From positions 1 to 51,909 of IMG/VR virus record IMGVR_UViG_3300009537_003043: a DNA stretch of 51,909 nt, one strand, 5' to 3'. The stretch comes from a virus. The position numbers were made by a program, and so were the translations under genes. Below the pieces are notes generated by a model. That model saw only the letters and a program-made list of their open reading frames with translations. It made no database searches and was not told the DNA's origin. This document shows, in pieces, positions 1 to 7,286 of this stretch; position 1 is the stretch's first letter; every line of letters begins with the position of its first letter.

Positions 1-348
1 GGCATTTCGCTGGCCACGGTGGGCGGCGAGTGGTGGCAGGCTCACGCCGGCAGGTTGTGGCGCGACGGGGAAAATTATACGGTGGCCGGCGCCGACCTGT
101 TGTTGCGGTTCCGGCGTCCGACCGTCTGGTCCGTGTTTGGGTTCGGCGTGTCAAATTGGGATCGCCGCACGGAGCGGCTTGGCTCAACCCAGGAGTTTCA
201 CATGTTGGTGCGCCTGGGCACGCAATTGGGTGATTTGCTGGCGTTTCTCTCACTTGACCATTGGAGTAACGGAAGTGCGGTGCTGAACACTCCGGAACCG
301 AATGGTGGCGAGGATTTCGCCGGCGCCGGAATCGGCTGGAGGTTTTGA
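1..348 (+). CDS. PagL-like lipid A deacylase (acyloxyacyl hydrolase), 5'-truncated
   Basis: The reading frame is open from base 1 and ends at a TGA at 346-348, so the gene starts outside the window. The C-terminal end carries DHWSNG followed by PNGGEDF and ends in an aromatic residue (GIGWRF). This resembles the His-Ser catalytic region and last beta strand of PagL, an outer-membrane beta-barrel enzyme that removes the 3-O acyl chain of lipid A. In a lysis module it could weaken the outer membrane or alter host LPS. The stop overlaps the next start (TGATG). The gene may be the continuation of the fragment at 51866-51909. The family call is by motif only; another small beta-barrel protein is possible. 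Confidence 0.6.
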   Translation, partial: GISLATVGGEWWQAHAGRLWRDGENYTVAGADLLLRFRRPTVWSVFGFGVSNWDRRTERLGSTQEFHMLVRLGTQLGDLLAFLSLDHWSNGSAVLNTPEPNGGEDFAGAGIGWRF

Positions 349-554
349 TGAACACAATCCTAGTTTGGCTTTCCTGCTGTTTGATCCTCGTGGCTGCGTG
401 GTCTCGCTGGGAAAGCGAGGTATCCATGCTAGACCCTGTCCTGCTACTGCTGGGGGCCGTCTGGTGCCTGTCGGTGGCGCGGTATTTTCGGCCAGCGGCG
501 GAACGGCGGCGGAACATTCCGCGGTGGAGGCAGCGGGAGCACGACCCGCAATGA
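348..554 (+). CDS. small membrane protein, lysis module
   Basis: A 68-residue protein starting at ATG 348, which overlaps the preceding stop. It has an N-terminal hydrophobic segment (about residues 3-17), a second one around residues 26-42, and a basic tail rich in Arg. The stop overlaps the next ATG (ATGA at 551). Two short membrane segments next to the PagL-like gene and other membrane proteins suggest a holin or spanin component, but no family motif is recognisable. Confidence 0.6.
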   Translation: MNTILVWLSCCLILVAAWSRWESEVSMLDPVLLLLGAVWCLSVARYFRPAAERRRNIPRWRQREHDPQ

Positions 555-724
555 AAGCCGTGTTATGGGTTCTGCTGGCGCTGCTGGTGGCTTCCCTCGC
601 CATGTGGATGCAGGCGGAGCGGGGCATGTCCCGCTGGGATTACCGTGTTGTCTGCGAAAGGTACTGGGTGATTGCCTGGAATGAGGGCCGCGGAGAACCG
701 GAAATGGTGCGGGTTTGCAAATAA
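551..724 (+). CDS. small single-membrane-span protein, possible spanin-type component
   Basis: A 57-residue protein with one N-terminal membrane segment (about residues 3-20) and a short polar tail holding two Cys (VVCERY and VRVCK). ATG 551 overlaps the preceding stop. Size, topology and place between holin-like genes fit a small lysis accessory or an inner-membrane spanin, though it is short for the latter. No specific homology is claimed. Confidence 0.55.
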   Translation: MKAVLWVLLALLVASLAMWMQAERGMSRWDYRVVCERYWVIAWNEGRGEPEMVRVCK

Positions 725-743
725 CCTCAGGAAAGGAAATGTG

Positions 744-1046
744 ATGAATTTACTGATGATGGTTGTCAAGGCCGTTGGCCCCGTCTTGGTCGGCCGGGCC
801 GCGCAGTCCCTCGACACCGAGCACGGCACCAGCGTTGTGCCCGGCGCGAAAGGGATGCTCACATCCAAAACCGCCGTGGGGATTCTCGTGGCAGTACTAC
901 CGCTGTTGTGGCGGGCGCTGGGGTGGGAGTTCGCGGAGGCGGAAACCCAGGCCATCGCCGAGCAACTGGTGCAGCTGGGCGGGCTGGCCCTGGCCCTCTA
1001 CGGGCGCATCGACGCGGGCCGCACCGGGACGCCAATGTTCAAGTGA
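744..1046 (+). CDS. holin-like small membrane protein
   Basis: A 100-residue protein. The start at ATG 744 has an AGGAAAGG Shine-Dalgarno about 6 bases upstream. Two hydrophobic stretches (roughly residues 35-52 and 72-86) are separated by an acidic region; the C-terminus is LYGRIDAGR followed by a basic end. This resembles the small two-span membrane proteins, often ending in YGRI plus a basic tail, found in many phage lysis modules. It is the last rightward gene before the convergent leftward operon. Confidence 0.55.
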   Translation: MNLLMMVVKAVGPVLVGRAAQSLDTEHGTSVVPGAKGMLTSKTAVGILVAVLPLLWRALGWEFAEAETQAIAEQLVQLGGLALALYGRIDAGRTGTPMFK

Positions 1047-1077
1047 CCGGCCCCCTGCCGCCCGGCGGGCGCGATTG

Positions 1078-1101
1078 ACCACGGCCTGGAGGTGTGGTTT
1101 T
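1078..1101 (+). terminator. candidate terminator between convergent operons
   Basis: ACCAC (1078-1082) pairs with GTGGT (1094-1098), followed by a short T run (1098-1101). It lies in the 111-base gap between the rightward lysis genes and the leftward operon end. The stem is only 5 bp, so this is a weak candidate. The rest of 1047-1157 shows no gene. Confidence 0.3.
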
Positions 1102-1157
1102 AGGGCGCGTGGGTGCTCAATCTCCTGAACGGGGTCCCTGGTGGGGGATGATCTGGA

Positions 1158-1904
1158 CTAAAACAACTTTTCCTGCGCCAGTCGCCGGGCCGCCATTTCG
1201 CAGTAGCGCTCTTCGATTTCAATGCCAATGGCGCGGCGAGCGAGCGTTTTGGCCGCGACCAGCGTTGTTCCTGCGCCCGCGAAAGGATCAAGGACAAGAT
1301 CGGATGGTGCGGAGTGCAGCGAGATAAACAACTCCATGAGCGCAGGCGGCTTCGGCGTTGGGTGCCCGTCGGCCGACGGTTTGATGCCCGAAATGCGAAC
1401 AACGTTTGCCTGTGTGTGCCCCCCATACCATTTGCAGGCTGCACCCGGCTTTTCGCCAACAAGAATTAGCTCATAGTTCCGCCGATAATGCCAGCCCATT
1501 CCAAGCCCACCTTTATCCCACACCACGGCCTGTTTGAAGCCCACCGCTTCATCCAACCATAGCGACCACCGCGCGAATTGCGGGTCCGGCCCGCCGCCGC
1601 CGGCGCAGCAGCAGCAGCAGCAGCAGCCAGGTTTCAGAAGCCTTTTTGCCTCGCCAAACATCCAGAGCACCAGACCATTCGCCTCTGGCCCATCGTTTGC
1701 GATTGGCCGCGCATCGTTATCTGTGGTTTTTCTGATTCCGAGTGCTGATTCCCGCCGATGGGCAAGGTCACCGTTGTTGTTGTTGTGCCCGTAGGGAGGA
1801 TCGGTAAGAATCTGCTCGACACTGCTATCCGGCAGCCCCGGCAGCACGTCCCGGCAGTCCCCGTGGTAAATCGTGATCCCGGCGTGCTCGTAATATGGTT
1901 TCAT
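1158..1904 (-). CDS. DNA methyltransferase, DPPY class (N6-adenine or N4-cytosine)
   Basis: A 248-residue amino-methyltransferase. DPPY (residues 35-38) comes before the AdoMet-binding DPFAGAGTT (206-214), an order typical of the beta class. HPTPKP (181-186) is also conserved in the family. It would transfer a methyl group from AdoMet to adenine N6 or cytosine N4; the target cannot be read from sequence. ATG 1904 has an AGGAG Shine-Dalgarno; the frame is open further upstream but lacks a ribosome site there. A run of seven Cys (94-100) followed by Ala and four Gly is encoded by seven TGC codons. No restriction partner is adjacent, so protection of phage DNA is the likely role. It is the last gene of the leftward operon. 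Confidence 0.85.
   Translation of the reverse strand: MKPYYEHAGITIYHGDCRDVLPGLPDSSVEQILTDPPYGHNNNNGDLAHRRESALGIRKTTDNDARPIANDGPEANGLVLWMFGEAKRLLKPGCCCCCCCAGGGGPDPQFARWSLWLDEAVGFKQAVVWDKGGLGMGWHYRRNYELILVGEKPGAACKWYGGHTQANVVRISGIKPSADGHPTPKPPALMELFISLHSAPSDLVLDPFAGAGTTLVAAKTLARRAIGIEIEERYCEMAARRLAQEKLF
1606..1626. repeat. trinucleotide repeat (CAG)7 inside the methyltransferase gene
   Basis: Seven perfect CAG units on the + strand, read as TGC (Cys) on the coding strand, beside a GGC-rich stretch that codes for Gly. Slippage would change length by whole codons, so the frame is kept. Confidence 0.85.
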
Positions 1905-1911
1905 CGGGCTC

Positions 1912-2253
1912 CTAGAGCAGGCCCATCCCGCCCGGCACGGTGTATCCCGTGGCCGGATTGGCCGCGTAGGCCGTGGGCCTGGCCGGCATGGCGTCCGGCA
2001 GCCGTTCGATCTGCCCGCCCCGGGCAAGGAACGCGGCCACCGCCATCTCCACCTGCGCCTGCGTGGGCGGCGGAGTGCGGTAGCTGTTCACGAACGTGAG
2101 TTCCACGCGATTATCCTGCTGTCCCCGCTTTAACTTCGGCATTGGCTTCTCCTTGGTGAGGATTCCCCGCCGGGGCGCGCGCCGCCGCGCATCCTCTTTA
2201 TCCATGCGGATATAGTGCGCGATGATCGGGTGCGTGTAGATGTAGCGGGGCAT
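1912..2253 (-). CDS. small hypothetical protein with two possible starts
   Basis: The frame supports a 113-residue protein from ATG 2253, which overlaps the stop of the PP-loop gene (TGATG). A second in-frame ATG at 2142 has a much better Shine-Dalgarno (AAGGAG) and would give a 76-residue protein starting MPKLKRGQQDN. The shorter product contains AAFLARGGQIERL, similar to small phage proteins with a KGGxI-type motif of unknown role. The upstream extension is very basic. Both forms may be made. It sits within the modification cassette, with 7 bases to the methyltransferase start. Confidence 0.6.
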   Translation of the reverse strand: MPRYIYTHPIIAHYIRMDKEDARRRAPRRGILTKEKPMPKLKRGQQDNRVELTFVNSYRTPPPTQAQVEMAVAAFLARGGQIERLPDAMPARPTAYAANPATGYTVPGGMGLL

Positions 2254-3014
2254 CAGTCCCCACACATTCCTGAATCGCAAAAGTTGTAGTCGTTTGGATC
2301 GGGATTTCCACGCGCCCATTCTACAACAGCCCGAATACCAACCGCGCCTTTGTGCCGTTTGGGGGAAAACATCACGCGGGGGTTGCCCTTGCTATTTATC
2401 CCAGCATCAGCCTCCATTCTTTCAATCTCAGCAATCCGTTTCTCTGGCAAATCAAGCAAGTCAGGTTTCGCGGCGTTCACACAAGGAAAACATTCTCGGC
2501 TGCGATGAGGAAGCGGGCGAAATGGGGTTTTAGCAAGGAGAGCGTCACGGTCCCATTGCTGGTGTCTGACAAGAGGCGCCCAAAGTGACCGCCCGCCGTG
2601 ATTTGCACTTTCTTCAATCCATTCTGGAAAGTTTGCGCGGCCTTGACTTTCAGCGCGACGGATTCCGACCATACAGGTTGCCTCTTTATCAGGATCGTGT
2701 CGGTCAAGCCATGTTAGCGCCGGAATGAGTTTAAGGTTTTCTGTGCAAAACTGATATTTCCTGCCCCCTCCGCGAGGCCATGCCTTTTTGCGAGCCAACA
2801 AATTGGCCATTCCCTCGCTCTCGGTTTGTGCCGTGCTAAATCCAATTGTCGCGGCCCACTTTTCACCCTTGGCAACCCTCATCGGCCATAAAGCATCAGC
2901 CCAGCCGGTGTCTGAGTACAGTACCGTGACCGCTGCTGGTGAACGTAAATTTTCATATGCCCATTGAATCAACGCAACACTATCGTTCCCGTAACTCGCA
3001 AAAAGTACGTACAT
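2253..3014 (-). CDS. PP-loop ATPase, PAPS reductase / DndC-like family
   Basis: A 253-residue protein. The N-terminal SYGNDS (residues 7-12) is the PP-loop that binds ATP and releases pyrophosphate in adenine-nucleotide alpha hydrolases. GIRRAES (118-124) and a set of Cys (90, 114, 175, 178, 246, 251) fit the PAPS reductase/DndC group, where Cys may bind an iron-sulfur cluster. Known members reduce PAPS, thiolate tRNA or insert sulfur into the DNA backbone. ATG 3014 has a GGAGAGGTG Shine-Dalgarno and overlaps the stop of the C5 methyltransferase. Sitting between two DNA methyltransferases, it is inferred to act on DNA, but the substrate is unknown. Confidence 0.75.
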   Translation of the reverse strand: MYVLFASYGNDSVALIQWAYENLRSPAAVTVLYSDTGWADALWPMRVAKGEKWAATIGFSTAQTESEGMANLLARKKAWPRGGGRKYQFCTENLKLIPALTWLDRHDPDKEATCMVGIRRAESQGRANFPEWIEESANHGGRSLWAPLVRHQQWDRDALLAKTPFRPLPHRSRECFPCVNAAKPDLLDLPEKRIAEIERMEADAGINSKGNPRVMFSPKRHKGAVGIRAVVEWARGNPDPNDYNFCDSGMCGD

Positions 3015-4036
3015 CACCTCTCCATAATCGTCGGGATTCCCGCCGCAAACATCAGGCGCCGCCACGCTTCCGCCGCCGCCGGGGGGTAGACGCCGTTGCC
3101 TGCGACACGGATTTGAGCAGCCCGACGGGCCAGCCCATCAGCACCTCGCAAAACCGCGGGTTCAATACCAGGGTAGCGCCGGAGGTACTCGCTCCACCCT
3201 TCGAGGTCATCAGGTCCGGGTGGGCTCGGCAAAATTCCCCCACCTGTTCCGACAACGGGCGCGCGTTCCGGGCATGGGTTGTCTCTGACGCATGGATTGA
3301 CCGCCAATCCCGCGCTGTCAGGGCCGCACATCTTGCGGCTTGCGCCGGAAGCGGCTCCCCACCCGCTCCGAATTTCTGGTTCGGGCCGCCCTTTGCCTCG
3401 TCCGTTGCTCGAATCGACGCCCAGCGGTTCGCCGCCGTTTGCAGGTTCAGCCCGCCTTGCCGTCCTTGATTCCCCACCCCTCTTCCTGCCGCGGCCGTGA
3501 CGAGCGGCCAGCGCGAACCACCGCTTGCGAAGTTGTGAAGCCCCGCATTCCGCAGCGGATACAACGTCCCATCGGAGATCATACCCGACGCCGGCCACTT
3601 CGCGTTCAACGGCGGGGAGCCATTTTCGGATTCCGGGCCAGACGTTCTCAAGGAATAGGAGATCGGGCTGGATTTCTGCGGCCAGGCGCATGATCTGGAA
3701 GAAAAGGCGGCTCCGCTCTCCCTCCAGACCCGCGCGGCGGCTTGCCGTGCTGAGGTCCTGGCATGGGAATCCCGCCACGATGCAATCCACCGATCCACGC
3801 CAGGGTCGCCCGTCGAGGCCGTTGACATCCCCCTGGTAGATCGGCGCCCAGTCGAGCCAGCCCCAGTCAATCCCGCCACGGAGAACCGCAACTGCATCGG
3901 GGTCGATCTCACAGTAGGCGATGGGGCGGAGCCATGGGCGTAGTCCTGCATCCAGGCCGCCACCGCCCGATCCGATGCTGATGCTGGTAAGTCGGGGATC
4001 ATCCACATCTGTGTTCAAGGGTATCGGCCATTTCAC
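3014..4036 (-). CDS. DNA (cytosine-5-)-methyltransferase
   Basis: A 340-residue C5 cytosine methyltransferase. Motif I is SIGSGGGGLDAGL (about 20-32). Motif IV PCQ with the catalytic Cys is at 91-93, ENV (motif VI) at 130-132, QLRKRW (motif VIII) at 168-173, and GNGV (motif X) is near the C-terminus. The target-recognition region (about 180-290) is Arg/Gly-rich. The start is GTG 4036, with GAGGAAG upstream; it overlaps the preceding small gene by 38 bases. No restriction endonuclease is next to it. It is coupled to the PP-loop gene by a TGATG overlap, so the two are probably made together. Confidence 0.88.
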   Translation of the reverse strand: MKWPIPLNTDVDDPRLTSISIGSGGGGLDAGLRPWLRPIAYCEIDPDAVAVLRGGIDWGWLDWAPIYQGDVNGLDGRPWRGSVDCIVAGFPCQDLSTASRRAGLEGERSRLFFQIMRLAAEIQPDLLFLENVWPGIRKWLPAVEREVAGVGYDLRWDVVSAAECGASQLRKRWFALAARHGRGRKRGGESRTARRAEPANGGEPLGVDSSNGRGKGRPEPEIRSGWGAASGASRKMCGPDSAGLAVNPCVRDNPCPERAPVVGTGGGILPSPPGPDDLEGWSEYLRRYPGIEPAVLRGADGLARRAAQIRVAGNGVYPPAAAEAWRRLMFAAGIPTIMER

Positions 4037-4151
4037 GGCACAATTCTTCCTCTGTAATCGAGGGGTCCCGGGTGAGCAATTTCAAATTGAGTAGTTTTGC
4101 GCCCCCATCCGCTGGGAAAAGGGCACTCATCAAACGTTCTTTCTCGCTCAT
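3999..4151 (-). CDS. small hypothetical protein (50 aa)
   Basis: ATG 4151 overlaps the stop of the transglycosylase-like gene (TGATG) and has a GGAGAGGGG Shine-Dalgarno. The product is a short helical, charged protein with SITEEELCREMADTLE near the end. No family is recognised. Its 3' end overlaps the methyltransferase start. A long upstream extension of this frame is only the shadow of the neighbouring gene. Confidence 0.6.
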   Translation of the reverse strand: MSEKERLMSALFPADGGAKLLNLKLLTRDPSITEEELCREMADTLEHRCG

Positions 4152-4600
4152 CACCCCTCTCCATTCATCGCTAGGAGGGGCCACAGCCGCTCTTTGTGGC
4201 GGGCCATGACCGCCATCGCGTACAGCATCCCCACACCTTTTGTGTAACGGGTGGGGCCGGCGTAGGGCGCCCGCGGCCCCTGGTTGTAGCAGTGGGCCAG
4301 CCGACTCACCCGCCAACCCCACCGAGCGCGGCATTGCCGCAGTATCTCCAGTGCCCATGCCCGGTTGACCCCCGGCTCCCACAGGTCGGCAATGCGTCCC
4401 CGGTACCCCGCCGCAATCGCTGACCATGCTTTGATCTGGCACCGGCCAATCTCCCCGTCGCGCCCCGGCGTGTTGTCGGGATCGGCCAAGCCCCGCGTCT
4501 CCCACGCATCACAGATAACATCGCGCAGGAGCGGAATGTCCGTCGCGCTCGCAGCCGATGGCCACATCAGCAGGGCCGCGAGGATGAGGAGGCGGGTCAT
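4151..4600 (-). CDS. secreted lytic transglycosylase-like protein
   Basis: A 149-residue protein with a signal peptide (residues 1-19: MTR, a hydrophobic core, then ASA just before TD). The mature part has a candidate catalytic Glu (E34 in AWETRG), GRCQIK (52-57) and CYNQGP (104-109). These match the E, GxxQ and YNxG pattern of SLT/lysozyme-fold transglycosylases that cleave peptidoglycan. Four Cys in the mature part could form disulfides. It is encoded in the leftward early operon, not with the endolysin, and overlaps both neighbours. A role in DNA entry or in altering the host wall is inferred. Confidence 0.65.
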   Translation of the reverse strand: MTRLLILAALLMWPSAASATDIPLLRDVICDAWETRGLADPDNTPGRDGEIGRCQIKAWSAIAAGYRGRIADLWEPGVNRAWALEILRQCRARWGWRVSRLAHCYNQGPRAPYAGPTRYTKGVGMLYAMAVMARHKERLWPLLAMNGEG

Positions 4601-4854
4601 GTGAGCCCATCCCCCTTGCGCCGCTGAATGTAGTAATCGAACGCCGCTTGCTGGAATGCCCCCAGGACGTAGGTGCGATTTTCCTGCACCCCAACGTTCC
4701 CGCTTCTTACTGTCCCGTCCTGCTCAAAAACCAAATACACGATGCTCCGCAACGCGCCGGATTTTGCCTGGGCCAACAATTCCTCCAGGCACTCCACGAG
4801 TTCGGGAATGGGCGCAGAGCGCACGGCTTCGAGGGATATTGGTTTGTCGGTCAT
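4597..4854 (-). CDS. hypothetical protein (85 aa)
   Basis: ATG 4854 overlaps the preceding stop (ATGA), and the stop overlaps the next ATG. It is a compact acidic protein with a beta-like centre (IVYLVFEQDG followed by VRSGNVG) and an end containing GAFQQAAFDYY. Similar small proteins with a GAxxxAxxD helix occur in phage early regions, but the function is unknown. Confidence 0.65.
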   Translation of the reverse strand: MTDKPISLEAVRSAPIPELVECLEELLAQAKSGALRSIVYLVFEQDGTVRSGNVGVQENRTYVLGAFQQAAFDYYIQRRKGDGLT

Positions 4855-5042
4855 GGCGTTCTCCTTAGGTCGGCCAGGGCGCGTGTTAAATCCATCGACG
4901 CACGCCGCAGTGCCCCGCCTTCGCGTGATCCAGAAATCGTCATGCGATTCTCCTCACTCTTCAACCGCTTCTCGTAGGCACGCACCCGGTCAATAAAACG
5001 GTGCGCCTCTTTTTTGGCTGTTTCAATCAAGTCGCGGTTCAT
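4851..5042 (-). CDS. hypothetical helical protein (63 aa)
   Basis: Two adjacent ATGs (5045 and 5042) follow an AAGGAG; the second is chosen because its spacing is better. The product is charged and mostly helical, with RVRAYEKRLKSEENR suggesting a short coiled coil. It is coupled to both neighbours by overlaps. Confidence 0.6.
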   Translation of the reverse strand: MNRDLIETAKKEAHRFIDRVRAYEKRLKSEENRMTISGSREGGALRRASMDLTRALADLRRTP

Positions 5043-5869
5043 CATTTCTCCTTCTTCGCAGCGAGGCAGCCGGGTTTGTGGGTTTCGGGGAACCCCGTTG
5101 TCCCATCCCATGAGGCCAAACACACACGGCAGAGCCAACTCCCAGCTACACGGTGAATGACGTATGCGCGATACGCCTCCAGCAGCGCGGCATTCTCGGC
5201 TTCAAGCTCCTTAACCCTTTTCGCATTGTCGCCTTGAGCGTGCAAGCGGCGCACCGCATCGCTCCACCAACGGTCTCGCTCATTGTAGGCGGCTTGCAGC
5301 GCCCGGTACGCCCGCGATTGACGCCGGGACTTTGCCCGAAGGGCCTTGGCCTCGGCCTCCAGTTTCAGGGCGCTTTTGGCTTCAATGTCGAATGCTTTTC
5401 TCCATGAATCAGCCTCAGCCTCCGCAGTATCGGCGCGAGCTTTCTCCTGCTCTCGCTCATCCATTGCGTACCCGTAGTCAGTCTGGGCCTGATCGTAGAT
5501 GTTTTGGAGGTCTGCCACAGTTTTTCTTAGCGCCCTGACATTATTTATCAGCTTCTTGATCCTGTGCTCGTATCCGTGGTCGTATCCACGCCACCAGCCG
5601 GGGCATGCGGCGTCCGTTCCGTCGAAAAGCGTGCCGGGGACAGGCTTGCCGTCCAGTTCCCCTTTGTATTCGCCGCGGCAGATGGAGCGAGCCCCCCGCT
5701 CCCCCGCCATCTTGTTCGCGATGATTTGGGCAATTTCTTCTGCTGTTGTAGTCTCCACCACAACCGCGCGAATGTGAGCAAGGGTAAGCGCCCCATCCAA
5801 ACGACTGCATATCAGTGCGCAGATTTCCCCCGCAGCTTCGCGGTCGGCTTTGGTTGGGCTGTGTTTCAC
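5042..5869 (-). CDS. coiled-coil protein with C-terminal zinc-binding motif
   Basis: A 275-residue protein. About residues 105-230 are Ala/Glu/Arg-rich heptad-like sequence, predicted as a long coiled coil. The C-terminus has a CRVC motif followed by a His and a Cys (HKPGC), a likely single zinc site. A Trp/Gly-rich segment (CPGWWRGYDHGYEH) precedes the coiled coil. The Zn end suggests nucleic-acid or protein binding; no named family is recognised. The start overlaps the upstream stop by 4 bases. Confidence 0.7.
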   Translation of the reverse strand: MKHSPTKADREAAGEICALICSRLDGALTLAHIRAVVVETTTAEEIAQIIANKMAGERGARSICRGEYKGELDGKPVPGTLFDGTDAACPGWWRGYDHGYEHRIKKLINNVRALRKTVADLQNIYDQAQTDYGYAMDEREQEKARADTAEAEADSWRKAFDIEAKSALKLEAEAKALRAKSRRQSRAYRALQAAYNERDRWWSDAVRRLHAQGDNAKRVKELEAENAALLEAYRAYVIHRVAGSWLCRVCLASWDGTTGFPETHKPGCLAAKKEK

Positions 5870-6165
5870 GCCTTTTCCTCCTGTTCATTGAGCCGCGCGG
5901 CTTCGGACCGGGCAGCGGCTTCGGGGATTGGAGCCCATCCCTCTAGTTTTCGATCCCATACCCACCACGACGCCACAGTTCCGACCGTTTCCGAGAGGTA
6001 GATTCTCGCCTCATACCTTTCCGGCTCTTCGATGATGCGGACGCGGGCGGACTTAGCGTTGTAGAGGTGGGCTGCTTTCAGCGCCATTTCTTGTGTTGAA
6101 TAATCCCGTGAGGTGATGTTGGGAGCCGTTACCCTCCACCGGATTTCGCCTTTTCCCTCGGTCAT
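5866..6165 (-). CDS. hypothetical protein (99 aa)
   Basis: ATG 6165 begins MTEGKGEIRWRV. It is a small alpha/beta protein with RVRIIEEPERYEARIYLSE and an aromatic WWVWDR stretch, ending in a charged helix. The stop overlaps the next start (ATGA). Base composition is closer to neutral than in the late genes. Function unknown. Confidence 0.65.
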   Translation of the reverse strand: MTEGKGEIRWRVTAPNITSRDYSTQEMALKAAHLYNAKSARVRIIEEPERYEARIYLSETVGTVASWWVWDRKLEGWAPIPEAAARSEAARLNEQEEKA

Positions 6166-6199
6166 TTTTGCTCCAAGTCGTCAGAAAGAGTTTATGGGA

Positions 6200-6679
6200 T
6201 CAGCCCGCAGCACGCGCCACGGGCCAAATACAGTCATCTAAACGTTGATCTAGTGCGCGCTCGGCGGGCCAATAAACAAACTCGGCGGTATCGTCGCTGC
6301 CAACGATGCCGGAACGGCTACATTTTTCATGATGCTGAATATCGTATGGACCTACATTTACATTCCAGGCATATACCTCCCGCGCACATTCAAGGCACGT
6401 CCATGAGAGAATTTCCCCTCGGTAGGAATATGAGGCTGTTATTCCTGCTGGCACTCTATATCTGAAGGCAGGCGGTGGGTCTGCTTCGGGGCCAGTTAAC
6501 AAGCGCAGAACAATTGCACCGGGTATTCCCAATATAGCCACGGGAATTAAAACCGGCCCCCACAGTAGCCCAGCGGCTAGGCGTGCGAGTGGATACTGTG
6601 CAGCATCTTCCCAATTAACCAGCAGGGACATGGCCGCTCCGAACCACACCAAACCCGCCGCAATCATCCACTCAGTCAT
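6200..6679 (-). CDS. membrane protein with C-terminal Cys/His domain
   Basis: A 159-residue protein from ATG 6679, which overlaps the upstream stop (ATGA). Residues about 4-22 and 36-62 are hydrophobic and likely span the membrane. The soluble C-terminal part has CLEC and HHEKC, a plausible zinc site. The frame is open upstream but only as a shadow. The gene is more AT-rich than most of the window, which hints at recent acquisition. Function unknown. Confidence 0.65.
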   Translation of the reverse strand: MTEWMIAAGLVWFGAAMSLLVNWEDAAQYPLARLAAGLLWGPVLIPVAILGIPGAIVLRLLTGPEADPPPAFRYRVPAGITASYSYRGEILSWTCLECAREVYAWNVNVGPYDIQHHEKCSRSGIVGSDDTAEFVYWPAERALDQRLDDCIWPVARAAG

Positions 6680-6891
6680 TTCCCCTCCCTTCGGTTGGGG
6701 TTGGTGCGACGTTCTGTACGATTCCCTATGTCTTGCGGCCAAACGCGCCGCTCGCAATGCACGCCGTCACAAGGAGACGGCGGTTGCGGGCGCTCATCAC
6801 TGTGGTGAGGCCACACCTTGGGCCTCGTACAGAGACACCAGTCTGAAAATTCATGGGTTGGCCGCCCCGCCGGGCATTTGTGGTCGGTCAT
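6676..6891 (-). CDS. small Cys/His-rich protein (71 aa)
   Basis: ATG 6891 overlaps the stop of the NUMOD3-like gene (ATGA). The product has several Cys and His (DHKCPAG, WCLC, CDGVHC), suggesting zinc binding. The long upstream extension of this frame is the shadow of the adjacent gene. Function unknown. Confidence 0.6.
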   Translation of the reverse strand: MTDHKCPAGRPTHEFSDWCLCTRPKVWPHHSDERPQPPSPCDGVHCERRVWPQDIGNRTERRTNPNRREGK

Positions 6892-7283
6892 GCCCTCACC
6901 TCCGGATAATCGTCGTGCGTTCCCCGGGGAGCGGCCCTCCTGGCCCCACATCGCACGCAGGTGCCATCCACCCAGCGGTGGTACCGTCCCCGCTTCTTCC
7001 CGCGGTGGGCGGCGGCCATCTTCGCCCGCGCCTCGGGGGTGTGCTTCTTCCCGCGTTGGGCGGCGGAAACCTTCGCCCGCGTCTCGGGGGTGTGAGACCG
7101 CGGCTGACTGACGGCCGCATCGGCCGGGCGGTAGCAGCCCGGCGTCTCGCACAGCAGCCCGGGCGGCGCCTCCTGCCAGCAGTGCCGACCCGGCGTCTCC
7201 CGCTCCACCTCCGCCCGGTGCCGCACGCACAGCACCAGGGTCAGGATGGCCTCGCGGGGAACCTGTTTCAGCGTCGCGCCCAT
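6888..7283 (-). CDS. NUMOD3-like DNA-binding protein with zinc motif
   Basis: A 131-residue protein with two tandem copies of TPExRAKxxAAxRGKK (about residues 69-98). This is the NUMOD3 motif, which binds DNA in homing endonucleases. The flanks have Cys/His clusters (CVRH; CETPGC; CVRCG). No GIY-YIG or HNH catalytic motif is visible, so it may be a stand-alone DNA-binding protein or the remnant of a homing nuclease. It starts 3 bases after the Gp37/Gp68-like stop. Confidence 0.65.
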   Translation of the reverse strand: MGATLKQVPREAILTLVLCVRHRAEVERETPGRHCWQEAPPGLLCETPGCYRPADAAVSQPRSHTPETRAKVSAAQRGKKHTPEARAKMAAAHRGKKRGRYHRWVDGTCVRCGARRAAPRGTHDDYPEVRA

Positions 7284-7286
7284 GCC

